Shown: positions 27,996 through 37,602, numbered from the stretch's first letter. The stretch is 64,000 bases of DNA from Xenorhabdus nematophila ATCC 19061 (GCF_000252955.1 NC_014228.1:2269192-2333191), one strand, 5' to 3'. Program-made: numbers and translations. The notes: generated by a model from the letters alone, not told the origin.

Positions 27996-28365
27996 ATCCA
28001 CTTAACCTGCTGAAAAATAATAAAACAATTAAAATCAGTGTGAAAACCAAGCGTCAGAAATCCGAGGGATAATGGCTATAGGCTAAAAGTCCTAACGATG
28101 GGTTTTAGGTCAGTATAATTTAGACCCGTTTGCACTGCTAATAATTGTAAGCTTGTGGACGTCATAAAATGCTCCGTTTAAACTGTCTATTAATTTGTAA
28201 AAACAAATAGACAAATACTCTATAAATCGATTTAAGAGTGAGTTTTAGCCATATGCTATTAATAGGTATTTTGTTACCCGCATAAGCCAGCTATGGTTCA
28301 AGCTGAACGACAACTTGGTATTGATCACCCCACTGTTTACAACATATTCAAAGAAGCAAGGTAAT
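27996..28365. other. Junction region with a resolvase-like HTH tail
   Basis: Mostly AT-rich with no intact gene. From 28293 to 28364 a 23-codon + strand frame (MVQAERQLGIDHPTVYNIFK then EAR and stop) resembles the C-terminal helix-turn-helix of serine resolvases/invertases, so it is probably the tail of a lost recombinase. Its stop lies one base before the next gene's start (TAATATG), and AGCAAGG inside it serves as that gene's ribosome binding site. Confidence 0.45.
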
Positions 28366-29433
28366 ATGACTTCAGAACTACAGATATACACCTCGTTACT
28401 CGCCGATGTCAAAAAACGAATCCGTAGTGGTCAGTTTAGAGCCGCTCGGTCCGTCAATGCTGAACTGATTCAGATGTACTGGGACATCGGTCGTATGCTT
28501 CATGAACGTCAGAAACAGCAGGGATGGGGGGCAGGAATTATCCCGAAGTTGGCGCGGGATATCGCCAATGAATTACCCGAAGTCAAAGGTTTTTCAGAAC
28601 GAAACCTGAAGCGTATGCTACGTTTCTACAGAGAGTATGCTTTCCCTCCAGAGATGGAACAACAAAGCAACATTAATTCTTCCGAAAAATCTATATCGGC
28701 AATTGTGCCACAGGTTGTGGCACAATTGCCGTGGGGTCACAACATTCTACTGATTGAGCGGATAAGAGATCAAACTGAACGATTCTGGTATGCAGAACAG
28801 GCCCAGATACAGGGATGGAGTCGTGATTCCCTGATGCAAATGATCAAAAACAATACCTATGCCAGACAAGGTTCAGTTATTAGTAACTTTAAGAATCGGT
28901 TGCCCGTATTTCAGTCTGAGTTGGTACAACAAACCCTGAAAGATCCCTATATTTTCGATTTCCTTACTTTGGCTGAACCCTTTAAGGAACGGGAACTGGA
29001 AATGGAGTTACTCAAGCACCTTGAGAAATTCTTGCTGGAGCTTGGTGAAGGTTTTGCCTTTGTGGGACGGCAATATCCCATTACTGTAAGCGACCAAGAG
29101 TACTACATTGATCTGCTTTTTTATCATCTGACTTTAAGGGCTTTCGTTGTAATTGAATTGAAGCGAGGAGAATTCAAGCCTGAGTACGCAGGTAAGATGA
29201 ATTTCTATTGCTCTGTAGTCGATGAAAAATTGCGACATGCTACCGATCAACCAACCATAGGTTTAATTCTGTGTCAGACTAAAGACCGGATACTGGCTGA
29301 ATACGCTTTACGCGGTATTCAAAAGCCAATTGGTGTTTCGGATTACGAACTAACCCGCGCATTACCAGAAGATTTGAAATCCAGCTTACCAAGTATTGAG
29401 GAGCTAGAAGCAGAACTTAGTCAGGGTGGTTAA
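28366..29433 (+). CDS. DUF1016/YhcG-family PDDEXK nuclease
   Basis: The 355 residues start at the second in-frame ATG (28366), preceded by AGCAAGG. The N-terminal DUF1016_N-like helical domain (SGQFRAARSVNAELIQMYWDIGRML ... GFSERNLKRMLRFYREYA) is followed by a nuclease domain with YYIDLLFYH (Asp) and FVVIELKRGEFKPEYAGKMNFY (Glu-x-Lys), the PD-(D/E)XK metal site. This family is linked to restriction, defence and mobile elements; the substrate is unknown. The gene lies on the + strand between traU and traN remnants, against the direction of the tra genes, so it entered later. Confidence 0.88.
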   Translation: MTSELQIYTSLLADVKKRIRSGQFRAARSVNAELIQMYWDIGRMLHERQKQQGWGAGIIPKLARDIANELPEVKGFSERNLKRMLRFYREYAFPPEMEQQSNINSSEKSISAIVPQVVAQLPWGHNILLIERIRDQTERFWYAEQAQIQGWSRDSLMQMIKNNTYARQGSVISNFKNRLPVFQSELVQQTLKDPYIFDFLTLAEPFKERELEMELLKHLEKFLLELGEGFAFVGRQYPITVSDQEYYIDLLFYHLTLRAFVVIELKRGEFKPEYAGKMNFYCSVVDEKLRHATDQPTIGLILCQTKDRILAEYALRGIQKPIGVSDYELTRALPEDLKSSLPSIEELEAELSQGG

Positions 29434-29668
29434 AACACTCAAAGTCAGTTTGATTAAGAACCATGATATCCGTATTCCATAAATTTAAATCGAGTAAATA
29501 GGAGGCGGGATCACTTCCTCCCCCCATCCTCCGGATTTTAAAACGGTTAACGGATTGGAATAGAGTTGAAAGAAAGTAACAGTGAATCTATGTTCATATG
29601 ATGTGGTTCAATGATTTTGGTCACTCTAATAGAAGTGATACTCTTACTTAAATCATTAAACAAGTGAC

Positions 29669-29848
29669 ATGATGAAAAGACATTTCAGCCCCGAATTTAA
29701 ATTGGAATCCGCCCAGCTGGTGCTTGACCAAAACTACAGCGTGATTGAATCCGCCATGGGGAGATGGGTTAGACAGTTAAAGCTAGAGCGGCAAGGTGGG
29801 GTTCCCCGTACGCTTACTGAATATCAACCCGTTCAGAAGCAATTATGA
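29669..29848 (+). pseudogene. IS3-family OrfA remnant
   Basis: The 59-residue frame starts [20 protein letters not shown], the OrfA opening of IS3-type elements. It jumps by an in-frame deletion in the helix-turn-helix (ESA to [12 protein letters not shown], losing about 10 residues) and then ends. OrfB is absent. Bases 29434-29668 before it hold no recognisable gene. Confidence 0.75.
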
Positions 29849-30272
29849 AATTACGTCCCTGACAGGACGGCTTATCCGCCAGTAACACATATCATGCAGG
29901 GTGAGGCAGTGTTGCCTCATCCCTCTTACATAACGGTACGTACGGATCTCAGTGCTCACATAAAACTCCCGTGCCCAGCTCTTGTAACGATAAAAATTAC
30001 CCCATTCGGCATAAAGCCGTTCAAAAGCATATTTGGAGGCAATTGACTGCCAAGCGATTGGTCAAGCTGTCTCATCGGCGCCGATGAATCTTATCCCATC
30101 CGGTTGTTGCTGCACTATCACTGTATCCCACGATACCGCGACCGATGCGGTACCACTCTGCCAGTTTACCTAGCCTGTATTGCCTGCCGTGATAATCCGA
30201 AATTTCGCGCCACGCCAGAATACCGAAGACCCACGGTGGTCAGCCGGACTTGCGTCTACCCCTGCATGTCCG
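29849..30272. other. Unassigned remnant between IS3 piece and traU
   Basis: There is no intact gene. On the minus strand a broken frame reads YAFERLYAEWGNFYRYKSWA and then REFYVSTEIRTYRYVRGMRQ from about 30030 down to 29895, preceded by another piece containing SVAVSWDTVIVQQQPDGIRF. Both look protein-like but I do not recognise the family. They may be decayed cargo of the conjugative element. Confidence 0.35.
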
Positions 30273-31154
30273 TTAATTATTGCAGCAATCGTTCCATCTC
30301 CAGATGGTATAAATCGGATCCTGACCGATAGCGGGTATTGTTCGGGATAAGCCCCAAGTCAAAATGGATTCTCCAATAACATGAGAAGAATTTGTTTCTG
30401 GAACCGGATGCAACAACGTGAATTTGTACTGAGTCTTAGGCAGTGTCGGGCTAATGACTCCCCTACACATCGCTTCGGTGCCCATTGTTTTCCACGCTAA
30501 TCCCCGCCGATGAAGTGCAGCTAAAACTCGCGTACTAAGCAGGCTACTGTCACGGAGAACCCCTTTTCCTCCATTCTGATTGCCGCTGAACGGATACAGA
30601 GTGCCCCATGAACCCGCGCACCAGAAAAGCTGCTTGAGAGGTTTACCTGCGGTTGATGAAACTCCATGTATCCGTCGGCGTTACAGGTCTGCTTAATGAA
30701 CAAATCGAGCATCACTAACAAAGGAAACGCATAGTAGTGATAGTGCATGAAAGAACCATCACCACCGTCCATGTCGCCCATTGCCGTGATGTCCTTGGTT
30801 AGTCCGGTCAAACGGGAACCTGACACCATTCAAGACAGATGAGCAACCAGGCACTCGCTGAAATTCAACGAGCCGGGCTGGCTCCCACATTGAAGTGGTA
30901 ACACCTGGCCGAGGAACGCCGAGATTATTCTCGCACATGCACAGTGGGTTGCTGACGGCTTCGCTCGGAAATGATCCTCCACCACCACTTATAGGAACCC
31001 CAGCTACTTTGATGGGGAAAATACAGCTCCAGCAGATGTCAGTAATCAGTTTTCCGCCGATCACTTCCGCATTCTGGCACCCAGGGTCAGCCGATACCGA
31101 ACTAACCCAAAAAACCGCGCTAACGGCCATGATCCGTAGAATTTTTTGTATCAT
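30273..31154 (-). pseudogene. traU: TraU conjugation protein, frameshifted
   Basis: TraU is a periplasmic pilus-assembly and DNA-transfer protein. The start at 31154 overlaps the EAL gene stop (ATGA). A signal peptide (ILRIMAVSAVFWVSSVSA) precedes the mature start DPGCQNAEVIGGKLITDICW. The first frame ends near 30800 and the second gives FMHYHYYAFPLLVMLDLFIKQ. The third, entered after a deletion near 30660, gives LFWCAGSWGTLYPFSGNQNG, MGTEAMCRGVISPTL and YTIWRWNDCCNN. All the familiar TraU cysteine motifs are recognisable, so decay is recent, but no functional protein can be made. Confidence 0.88.
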
Positions 31155-31822
31155 GGTAAGGCCTTTTCGTAATTCAAATGTTTCTCCATGACAGCAGGCT
31201 TCCCGTGATAGAAACCTTGTTGCCATGACAGTCCAAGTAATTTGGCGCTCTCCCCCAATGGAAAAGTTTCCACCTGCTCAGCGATGAGCTGAATGCCTTT
31301 TCGGCGGCAGTGGAGGATGGCCGGGTAATCTTCAAGCGAACAAAGTCTTCTCGCGTCAAACTTGTAATAGCGCCAGTCATAGCGGCTCAGGCGCTCCAGA
31401 GAAGGGTTCTTGTCTCCATAGTCATCCAGCGCCAGCTCGACCCTTGTTTCGACCAGAGCGTTCCATCTCAATGCGAGAGAGGCATCCTGTATGCCCTCTG
31501 TAATCTCAATGACAATCCGTGATGAGTGATTCTTAGCAATGTCGCGGATAACCCGCGTCCACGCTTTGAAAATAACGTCTGAATACAAGGTTTGTTCGGA
31601 GACGTTCAGAAAGAGAGTCGGATACTGATCCAAGCAATGATGAAGGTTGTCCTGAATGAACCGCGCCACCTCCATGTCCACCAGCCCCCAATGAAGTTGA
31701 GATGACAGACTGGATGGCGTAAGAACCCGGCCTTCGTCGTACCAGCGAGCCAATACCTCAGCAGCGACAAACGAACCAGTGCCGACGTCTTTAATTGGTT
31801 TGAAAGCCGGGGCAAAAATCAT
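31151..31822 (-). CDS. EAL-domain protein, predicted c-di-GMP phosphodiesterase, inside the tra operon
   Basis: The 223 residues are a stand-alone EAL domain without signal peptide or sensor domain. The catalytic set appears complete: Glu22 in EVLAR (EAL motif), Asn73 in LNVS, Glu106 in EITE, Asp133-Asp134 in DDYG, Lys154 in YKFD, Glu182 in EQVE and Gln202 in QGF. It should hydrolyse cyclic di-GMP in the cytoplasm. The start overlaps the traW stop and the stop overlaps the traU start, each by ATGA, so it is translated as part of the conjugation operon. It is one of the few genes here without lesions. Confidence 0.9.
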   Translation of the reverse strand: MIFAPAFKPIKDVGTGSFVAAEVLARWYDEGRVLTPSSLSSQLHWGLVDMEVARFIQDNLHHCLDQYPTLFLNVSEQTLYSDVIFKAWTRVIRDIAKNHSSRIVIEITEGIQDASLALRWNALVETRVELALDDYGDKNPSLERLSRYDWRYYKFDARRLCSLEDYPAILHCRRKGIQLIAEQVETFPLGESAKLLGLSWQQGFYHGKPAVMEKHLNYEKALP

Positions 31823-33084
31823 TCATCGCCCTCCTCAGCAAGCTCGCGGACGACGAACTTCTTGCCTCTGGAGGTAATTACGCTTGGAGTGTGCTCCAGC
31901 TCGAATCGAGCAATCAGATCTGGAGTTAATAGATATACCGGCGCGTCAAAGTTGTCGGTGACATTCTTGTAGGAGTCCCAGCCTTTGTCCTTATCGAACG
32001 CAGTAGCGATGTAGGTGATCCGCTGCACTCCGGGCTCCTGCTTGATTTCAGGCAATTTCTTGGCAAGCAGCTCCATTTGCTTTTTGTCTAATGGGTCGAA
32101 AACCACCACGGCCTGGGTGAATGGCCGAGTTCCTGGCTTGCAAACTTCTTTCGGGTCGCACAGTGGATTGATCACATCACCGGCATGAGCAAACACGGTG
32201 CCATCAGGAGTGCTGATGTCACTGGTGATCATCACACTGGGGTCAATCTCTCTGGTTCGAGCTTTAGACGCTCTGGGCAGCTCATTGAAGTTCTGTTTGG
32301 TCCAGAAGCGCTCAGCAGCCTGTTTCTTCTTATCTTCCCAGTCAATGTTGGCAAGGCGTTTCTTGGCAACATCAATAAGATCAGCTTCACCAATCTTCTC
32401 TACTGGCCCCCTGACACCAAGATCACCCTTCTCGCCATTATCAACTTCACGAGCAAGCCATACCGGATCGGACAAACCAGACACTTTGGCAACAACATTT
32501 GGCTGCTCTCCCGGCAACGGTTCATCTTCGATCATCACAATCGTCGGGACGGCTGTAATTTTGTATGTTTTGAACAATGTAGGGTTGATTATGATGTTCG
32601 GCACAGGGTCTTTCTTGGCCGCCAGCGCCTGGATAGCTTTAACCCCCTGTCCCAAGTTCATCCCTTCCGGAATACCACGGAACACAATCACAGCGTCAGG
32701 CTGACCTGATACCGCACTTAGGACATCATCTAATCCCTGTTCGCCAAGAGAGATGGATGCAAAAACCAGTATCTGATGAGCTGTGTAGATACCCTTCTCA
32801 GTCTGCTTGCGATGCATGTCCTTTAGCGTTGAGTTGGTAGACTGGAGCTGCTTGAAAAACGCCTTGGCTTCGATCTGAGCCTCATCCATGTGCTGGTTCT
32901 GCAACAGAGAAGGCATCTCCATCTTCTGAGCCATTTGAGCAATCTGCTTACCTTGCTCAATAAGCACCCTGTCCTGCTCAGTGAGCGGGGATTCTTGAGC
33001 GAAAACCACACCTGCCACAGAAAGCATCAATATAGTCAGAACGGTCTTAAAACAGGGGATATGCGCGGCCAATGATCTGATCAT
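31819..33084 (-). CDS. traW: TraW/TrbC fusion-type conjugation protein
   Basis: The 421-residue periplasmic protein starts with a signal peptide (TVLTILMLSVAGVVFAQ). The first half has the TrbC-type thioredoxin-like segment (ILVFASISLGEQGLDDVLSA ... VFRGIPEGMNLGQGVKAIQA ... YKITAVPTIVMIED). The second half has the TraW part (PSVMITSDISTPDGTVFAHA, GDVINPLC ... VVVFDPLDKKQMELLAKKLP). Such TrbC-TraW fusions are normal for SXT/R391-type systems and act in F-type pilus assembly. The 5' end overlaps trhF by 38 bases. Intact. Confidence 0.9.
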   Translation of the reverse strand: MIRSLAAHIPCFKTVLTILMLSVAGVVFAQESPLTEQDRVLIEQGKQIAQMAQKMEMPSLLQNQHMDEAQIEAKAFFKQLQSTNSTLKDMHRKQTEKGIYTAHQILVFASISLGEQGLDDVLSAVSGQPDAVIVFRGIPEGMNLGQGVKAIQALAAKKDPVPNIIINPTLFKTYKITAVPTIVMIEDEPLPGEQPNVVAKVSGLSDPVWLAREVDNGEKGDLGVRGPVEKIGEADLIDVAKKRLANIDWEDKKKQAAERFWTKQNFNELPRASKARTREIDPSVMITSDISTPDGTVFAHAGDVINPLCDPKEVCKPGTRPFTQAVVVFDPLDKKQMELLAKKLPEIKQEPGVQRITYIATAFDKDKGWDSYKNVTDNFDAPVYLLTPDLIARFELEHTPSVITSRGKKFVVRELAEEGDE

Positions 33085-33577
33085 TTTTCACAGTCCCCCA
33101 GTAGCGTGAGTCGAAACTGAATGGGCTTTTGCCCATAAACCAGTAGTTGTCTTCTTTCAACGTGGCTTTGCCGTAAAAATGGCTCTCTGGCAAATGCAGT
33201 TTCCCTGCAAGCTGGAGCCCTTCTCCGACGACATTACCGTTGACGGTGATCTTCCACTTATCATTGATCTCTACTTTATCCCCCGGCATCCCGGTTAGGA
33301 TTTTGACCATGCGAGTCCCGTCCTTGTAGAAAGGCTGCATGTTCTTGGCGTGGAAGGCGTAAACCGCTCCTCTCTCCAGCGACTGGTCTTTCAGGTCGAT
33401 GAGGAAGAAGGTGTAACCCGGCAGGCACTTCTCCTGTTGGGGATCAATACCAATACGGTAGCGGCTGACAAAGGCCGCACCAGCAGCCCATAGAACCAGT
33501 AACGTGACACCGGCTTTAACCCCGAAACGCTTCCAGGATTCCTTTTTGACGAAATACTTCTTGAGTGAAAAGCTCAT
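33047..33577 (-). CDS. trhF: TrhF/TraF-type S26 signal peptidase
   Basis: The 176-residue inner-membrane peptidase has one N-terminal membrane segment (about residues 20-40). The conserved general-base region is visible as RMVKILTGMPGDKVEI (Lys) and the C-terminal DSRYWGTVKNDQIIGRAYPL matches S26 signal peptidases. It probably matures pilin or other transfer proteins. At the position where the nucleophilic serine is expected (EKCLPGYTFFLID) I see Cys rather than Ser; I cannot say whether this is normal for this subfamily. It overlaps trbI by ATGA. Confidence 0.85.
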   Translation of the reverse strand: MSFSLKKYFVKKESWKRFGVKAGVTLLVLWAAGAAFVSRYRIGIDPQQEKCLPGYTFFLIDLKDQSLERGAVYAFHAKNMQPFYKDGTRMVKILTGMPGDKVEINDKWKITVNGNVVGEGLQLAGKLHLPESHFYGKATLKEDNYWFMGKSPFSFDSRYWGTVKNDQIIGRAYPLF

Positions 33578-33891
33578 TTCAGCACCTCCTCTGGGAGATA
33601 CGCGTCACTTGGCGCACCGACCACAGCACTGGCGTCAAGAACCAAATACCCTGAATTTTTCAACTTCAAGATAGCTTTATTGGTCTTGACCATCAGCTTT
33701 TCTACTTCCTCCGGAGAGGCTCCTGCCGGATACGCTGACACCACTTTGGCGAAATCGACCACGACCACAGGCGGGGTTTGATTCAAGCGCTCATGGATGC
33801 TTGCCGTTTGTTCGTTCATCACGTAGTAGCTACCGCCAAAGCCACCAGCGACACCCAGGACGGCAGCGATTGCGATTGATTTAATGTCCAT
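33574..33891 (-). CDS. trbI: TrbI (F-type) conjugation protein
   Basis: The 105-residue protein has an N-terminal signal/anchor (IAIAAVLGVAGGFGGSYYVM) and a conserved periplasmic segment (PPVVVVDFAKVV ... YLVLDASAVVGAPSDAYLP) of F-type TrbI, which influences pilus retraction/outgrowth. It sits between traC and trhF as in F- and SXT-like operons and looks intact. Confidence 0.8.
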   Translation of the reverse strand: MDIKSIAIAAVLGVAGGFGGSYYVMNEQTASIHERLNQTPPVVVVDFAKVVSAYPAGASPEEVEKLMVKTNKAILKLKNSGYLVLDASAVVGAPSDAYLPEEVLK

Positions 33892-33905
33892 TACAGCTTC
33901 CCTGG

Positions 33906-35095
33906 TTATGCAGCCTGCTGACGGCTTCGCATCACGGATTTGATAGCCTCAGGGATGCTCATGCCTTGTTTCACAAACTGGTCGATGGCGTTAACGTCCA
34001 CCAGATCAGTCGAATACAGCAGCTTCTGGAAGTCGCCCACTATCAAGCGGCCAACGCCCATACCACTTTTCGATTTGATAAAGATTTCTGAGTACACGCC
34101 TTGAATGGTGTGTACCGTTTTGAGGGTGTGGAACCCACCTTCGGAAAGGGTCAGACGACCGCTGCGTTTAACAGATTCCACGGTTTCTTCGGTTTGACCG
34201 AGCAGGTACATGCTGGCCGAGTTCTCTGCGATAGCGCGGCCAACCGCGTTTTCATAGAGGTCATTGATAGATTGGGTGGCAATAACAACTGAACCGCCGT
34301 ACTTACGGAATTTCCGGTAGGCGTGTTCCATGAACACCGAGACTTCACCCTCTTTGAGCAGATCCCATGCTTCATCCACGATGACGACCTTCTTGCGATT
34401 ACGTTCACCAAGGAATACTTCCTGTTGGATCTGATAGATAAGCTGGAGTAGCACAACCTGACGGAGGTGTTTACGCCCTTGCAGTTCATCGAGCTCCAGT
34501 ACAGTGAATTGATTCTGGAAGCTGACGTTGTTCTTACGAGAGAAATACTTGCCGTAGCTGCCCTGAGACGTAAAGGCGTAGAGCTGCTGACCAATATCTT
34601 TGAGGCGCTGGTCGTTTTCTTCTTCCAGACAGCGTTCAGCAATGTCGTCAACCTTCATCTCTTTACCTTTCTCTTCCCACAGGCGAGAAAGGACTTGTTT
34701 CAACGCGGAGATCTGCCACTCATCCAGCAGGCCCCCAGTTCAGGATGGGCGCAGGCCAACGGTTTGAAGTGACGACTCGACCTTCGTGCGGAGCTGGGCG
34801 AGGTTTTGGAGCTCGCTTTCACTCGGGTTGTTGTTATTGATTGGAACTTTGCATGTAACAAACAGCTTGAGATCTTGAATCAGGCCATTGTCGTAGGTGC
34901 CTTTGTTGGTCTTGGCATATATGCGGTCAGTAGTGTGGTGCTGTAGGAAGTTGATTCTTTCCTTAATGACAGATGTCAGAAGCTCGTGACGGAAGCCGTC
35001 ACGCAACCCCATCATCCGATACATCTCCTGGTTGATGTCCAGCGAGCGGAACAGAACAAACTGGAGCGAGCTCTTCGACGGAAACTCCTGATTCT
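33906..35095 (-). pseudogene. traC: TraC transfer ATPase, internally deleted
   Basis: TraC is the VirB4-like ATPase of the F-type secretion channel. One piece (about 35095-34745: LQFVLFRSLDINQEMYRMMG ... LRTKVESSLQTVGLRPS) comes from the N-terminal third. It runs into an in-frame TGA at 34738-34740, and the same frame continues with LLDEWQISALKQVLSRLWEE to the C-terminus at 33906. The second piece keeps Walker B (KKVVIVDEAWDLL) and TQSINDLYENAVG, but the segment containing Walker A is deleted at the junction. The extreme N-terminus is also missing, so the ATPase cannot work. Confidence 0.88.
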
Positions 35096-37602
35096 GGCAA
35101 GGCATAGATTTTCACCGGGTCGATAACCTGGCGAATTGTCCACGACTCAGCAGAGAGTTTGGCCGCCCCTTTCCAGGTATTGATGTCCACAACCAGGATG
35201 GGCGAGTTCGGCGCAGAGGTCATGACAAGGAGGTTGGAAGAGCCGACCACATCCGGTACAGCCGGTTTGACAGGGATACTCAAACGGCCACCTGACGCAC
35301 CAAAATCATGTTGGCTCATGATCCCCATTGTCTGGCCCGGCTCGATACGAACACCATTCACCACCAGCGGCACTTTCGCATCAGAACGGAGGGTCGCAAA
35401 CACGTCGTATGAGCCTGTCACGACAGCACCATCACTGAGCGTCAGCGGTTTAGTCTCGATGATCCGCTTGCCATCCGCATGAACAAATTCATGAGTAACA
35501 GCGGGGATCATGACTTTCCCGTCCATACCATCTGCCAGCATTACCTGACGAGGTTTGTACTCGAAGACAACGGCTTTTTGCACCGAGTTACCTTGAGTGT
35601 CCTCACCGATAACTGTCAACGTGTAAGATTCCCCTTCTTTCAAAGACGGGAACATTACCGGGTACTCAAGACGGAACCGTCCTTTCGACTCTTCGCGCCA
35701 GGACAATTGAACTTTGTCATTGGCCGGGCCTCCGACGAGGGCAATAGAGGTCAGCTTAGGAGAAGGATCAACAGCATCAGCCAAGGTAATGACCACATCG
35801 TCCAGAGTCTGAATAGCCACTCCATCTGCCACACTGATCGTCAGTGTTGGTGCAGTTCTATCTGACGTGATCTGAAACATGGATTGCCGAGTTAAAGGCC
35901 CGTGCATTTCTTCTGCGGCGGCAACAAGGTTGTATTGCCCCTCAGGAAGAGTTTTGAGATCCCACTGGTACGTATAATTGGCGATTAACCCACCAGTAGG
36001 AGCCAGCTTGTTGCCTTTGCTATCTTCAATCCACGCACTTCTCAAGCGTAGCCTATCAAAGTACGAACCTCGCCCAGGTTGAGTGACAAATAAGGTAAAC
36101 ACCTTGTTCTTTTGATCGTATTGCTGATTGAGCTGAGGATAGTGCTGATCGTTCCAGTTAACTTCTGCCCACATTGGGTTAGAACGCAGTGATTTGTCCG
36201 AGTTGAAGACACTCACGTTATCGTGAACATATCCCGTTGTGCCCTTTTCCATCACAAAGCTGTTTGAAATGACGCAGCTATCTTGCCCCGCTGGAATTTC
36301 ACAACTGCCACGATGTTCTGCTATTTGGACGTATGGCCTTGGCTCAACTTTTACTTTCATACTACTAACAGTGATAGGGAGTGCAGAATTATTCACCCCA
36401 TAGCGATACATGTTCGACCAGCCAATATCACTGTAGTTGTAGTCAACGCCTAGCAATTTAGGACTCTGTGGTGCAGAAGGTGACAATGTTAAGTTGTAGG
36501 CTATACCACCACCGCCCCATTGGCCGAAATTAACCCAACGCCAATAGTTACCATCTGTATTTCCGTAAGGAGATGTGGTAACGAGATAGACATACTGACT
36601 ATCTTCACCAGCCTTGGTCATTTCCCCGAGGTAGTTGACCATGTTGATACCACCTTCTCTATGCTCATGCCAGTTATCACGCGGCACCCGCCAAGCTAAC
36701 TTAACCGGGTTGGTTTTAACTGTCATTCCAGCCGTATAAGCAACAAATCCCGACAGTCCAGGACCCAAGTTGTTTGTGCTGGATGGATCATAAACACCAA
36801 AAGGTGAAGACGGTGCATTGGTTATGCTATCAAACATCACCTTTTGGCGAGGTGAAAGATAGCTATTCCCGGCACTATCACTTATCTCAAACTGAAGTGT
36901 AAAAACTTCATCCAAGTCAGAGGCAGGGAAAAATCCAGATTGGAAAGACTGTCTAGCTTGTCCATTAGCATCATCGTAGTTAACTGACACATCTTTGTAG
37001 AGTGAACCATCTTGACGATACAGCTTTGCTTTGACGCCTTTAATAGGAGATTCATCAGAAATGCCAGACATCAAGAAAGCATTATCCTCAGAACCACCTA
37101 AACCCAATTTCCAAATATCACCGCTAGTGACCTGTCCATAGTTACTGTAAACAGGTGCAATCGAAGTGTAGGTTGGAGGGGTAACATCGACAGTCAGAGG
37201 GTATTCATCTGTCTGGACTGTAGATCCATCAGAGGCAAGAATTTCCGCCCTGACCAGATATGCACCAGCAACAGGAGCTGGTAGTTGAAGTTCCGCACCA
37301 TAGTAAGACTTTCCACCTACAGTGATGCGATCTGTAGCCCCAAGAAGATGGCTGGTCGCTGTTGAAACCACTGTCCCATCCGTCCGAAGCACCGAGATCC
37401 TGACCTTTCGATCAATACCGGCACTCAAGGCAAACGAAACGTTGCCTGTCGGGTTGGCATAGTTGGCATTCGGAGGCAGAGACCGTTGCGTACCGTCTGG
37501 AGCCTTAAAGGTATATTCCAGCAATTCTGCATGAGCAGCACCAGCGGTAAGAACCGCCAAAGCTCCCAGCAGAGCCGGAATTTTAGGCTTGAAATTGATC
37601 AT
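34999..37602 (-). CDS. Large secreted Ig-like protein of the SXT/R391 type (probably DUF4165)
   Basis: The 868 residues start at 37602 (GGAG six bases upstream), with a signal peptide ending AGAAHA before ELLEYTFKAPDGTQRSLPPN. The protein is a chain of beta-sandwich-like repeats (TVDVTPPTYTSIAPV, SDRTAPTLTISV and similar), as in bacterial Ig-like domains. A gene of this type sits between traA and traC in SXT/R391 elements. Its function is unknown; surface or periplasmic contact is likely. The last roughly 35 residues (after DPVKIYALPESG) read out of frame through the start of the traC remnant, so the native C-terminus was replaced by a deletion. dsbC was not seen. Confidence 0.8.
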   Translation of the reverse strand: MINFKPKIPALLGALAVLTAGAAHAELLEYTFKAPDGTQRSLPPNANYANPTGNVSFALSAGIDRKVRISVLRTDGTVVSTATSHLLGATDRITVGGKSYYGAELQLPAPVAGAYLVRAEILASDGSTVQTDEYPLTVDVTPPTYTSIAPVYSNYGQVTSGDIWKLGLGGSEDNAFLMSGISDESPIKGVKAKLYRQDGSLYKDVSVNYDDANGQARQSFQSGFFPASDLDEVFTLQFEISDSAGNSYLSPRQKVMFDSITNAPSSPFGVYDPSSTNNLGPGLSGFVAYTAGMTVKTNPVKLAWRVPRDNWHEHREGGINMVNYLGEMTKAGEDSQYVYLVTTSPYGNTDGNYWRWVNFGQWGGGGIAYNLTLSPSAPQSPKLLGVDYNYSDIGWSNMYRYGVNNSALPITVSSMKVKVEPRPYVQIAEHRGSCEIPAGQDSCVISNSFVMEKGTTGYVHDNVSVFNSDKSLRSNPMWAEVNWNDQHYPQLNQQYDQKNKVFTLFVTQPGRGSYFDRLRLRSAWIEDSKGNKLAPTGGLIANYTYQWDLKTLPEGQYNLVAAAEEMHGPLTRQSMFQITSDRTAPTLTISVADGVAIQTLDDVVITLADAVDPSPKLTSIALVGGPANDKVQLSWREESKGRFRLEYPVMFPSLKEGESYTLTVIGEDTQGNSVQKAVVFEYKPRQVMLADGMDGKVMIPAVTHEFVHADGKRIIETKPLTLSDGAVVTGSYDVFATLRSDAKVPLVVNGVRIEPGQTMGIMSQHDFGASGGRLSIPVKPAVPDVVGSSNLLVMTSAPNSPILVVDINTWKGAAKLSAESWTIRQVIDPVKIYALPESGVSVEELAPVCSVPLAGHQPGDVSDDGVA

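Noticed and set aside
32185..32709. Long + strand frame of 174 codons inside traW
   Set aside because: Antisense shadow of traW, which has clear protein features in the other direction.
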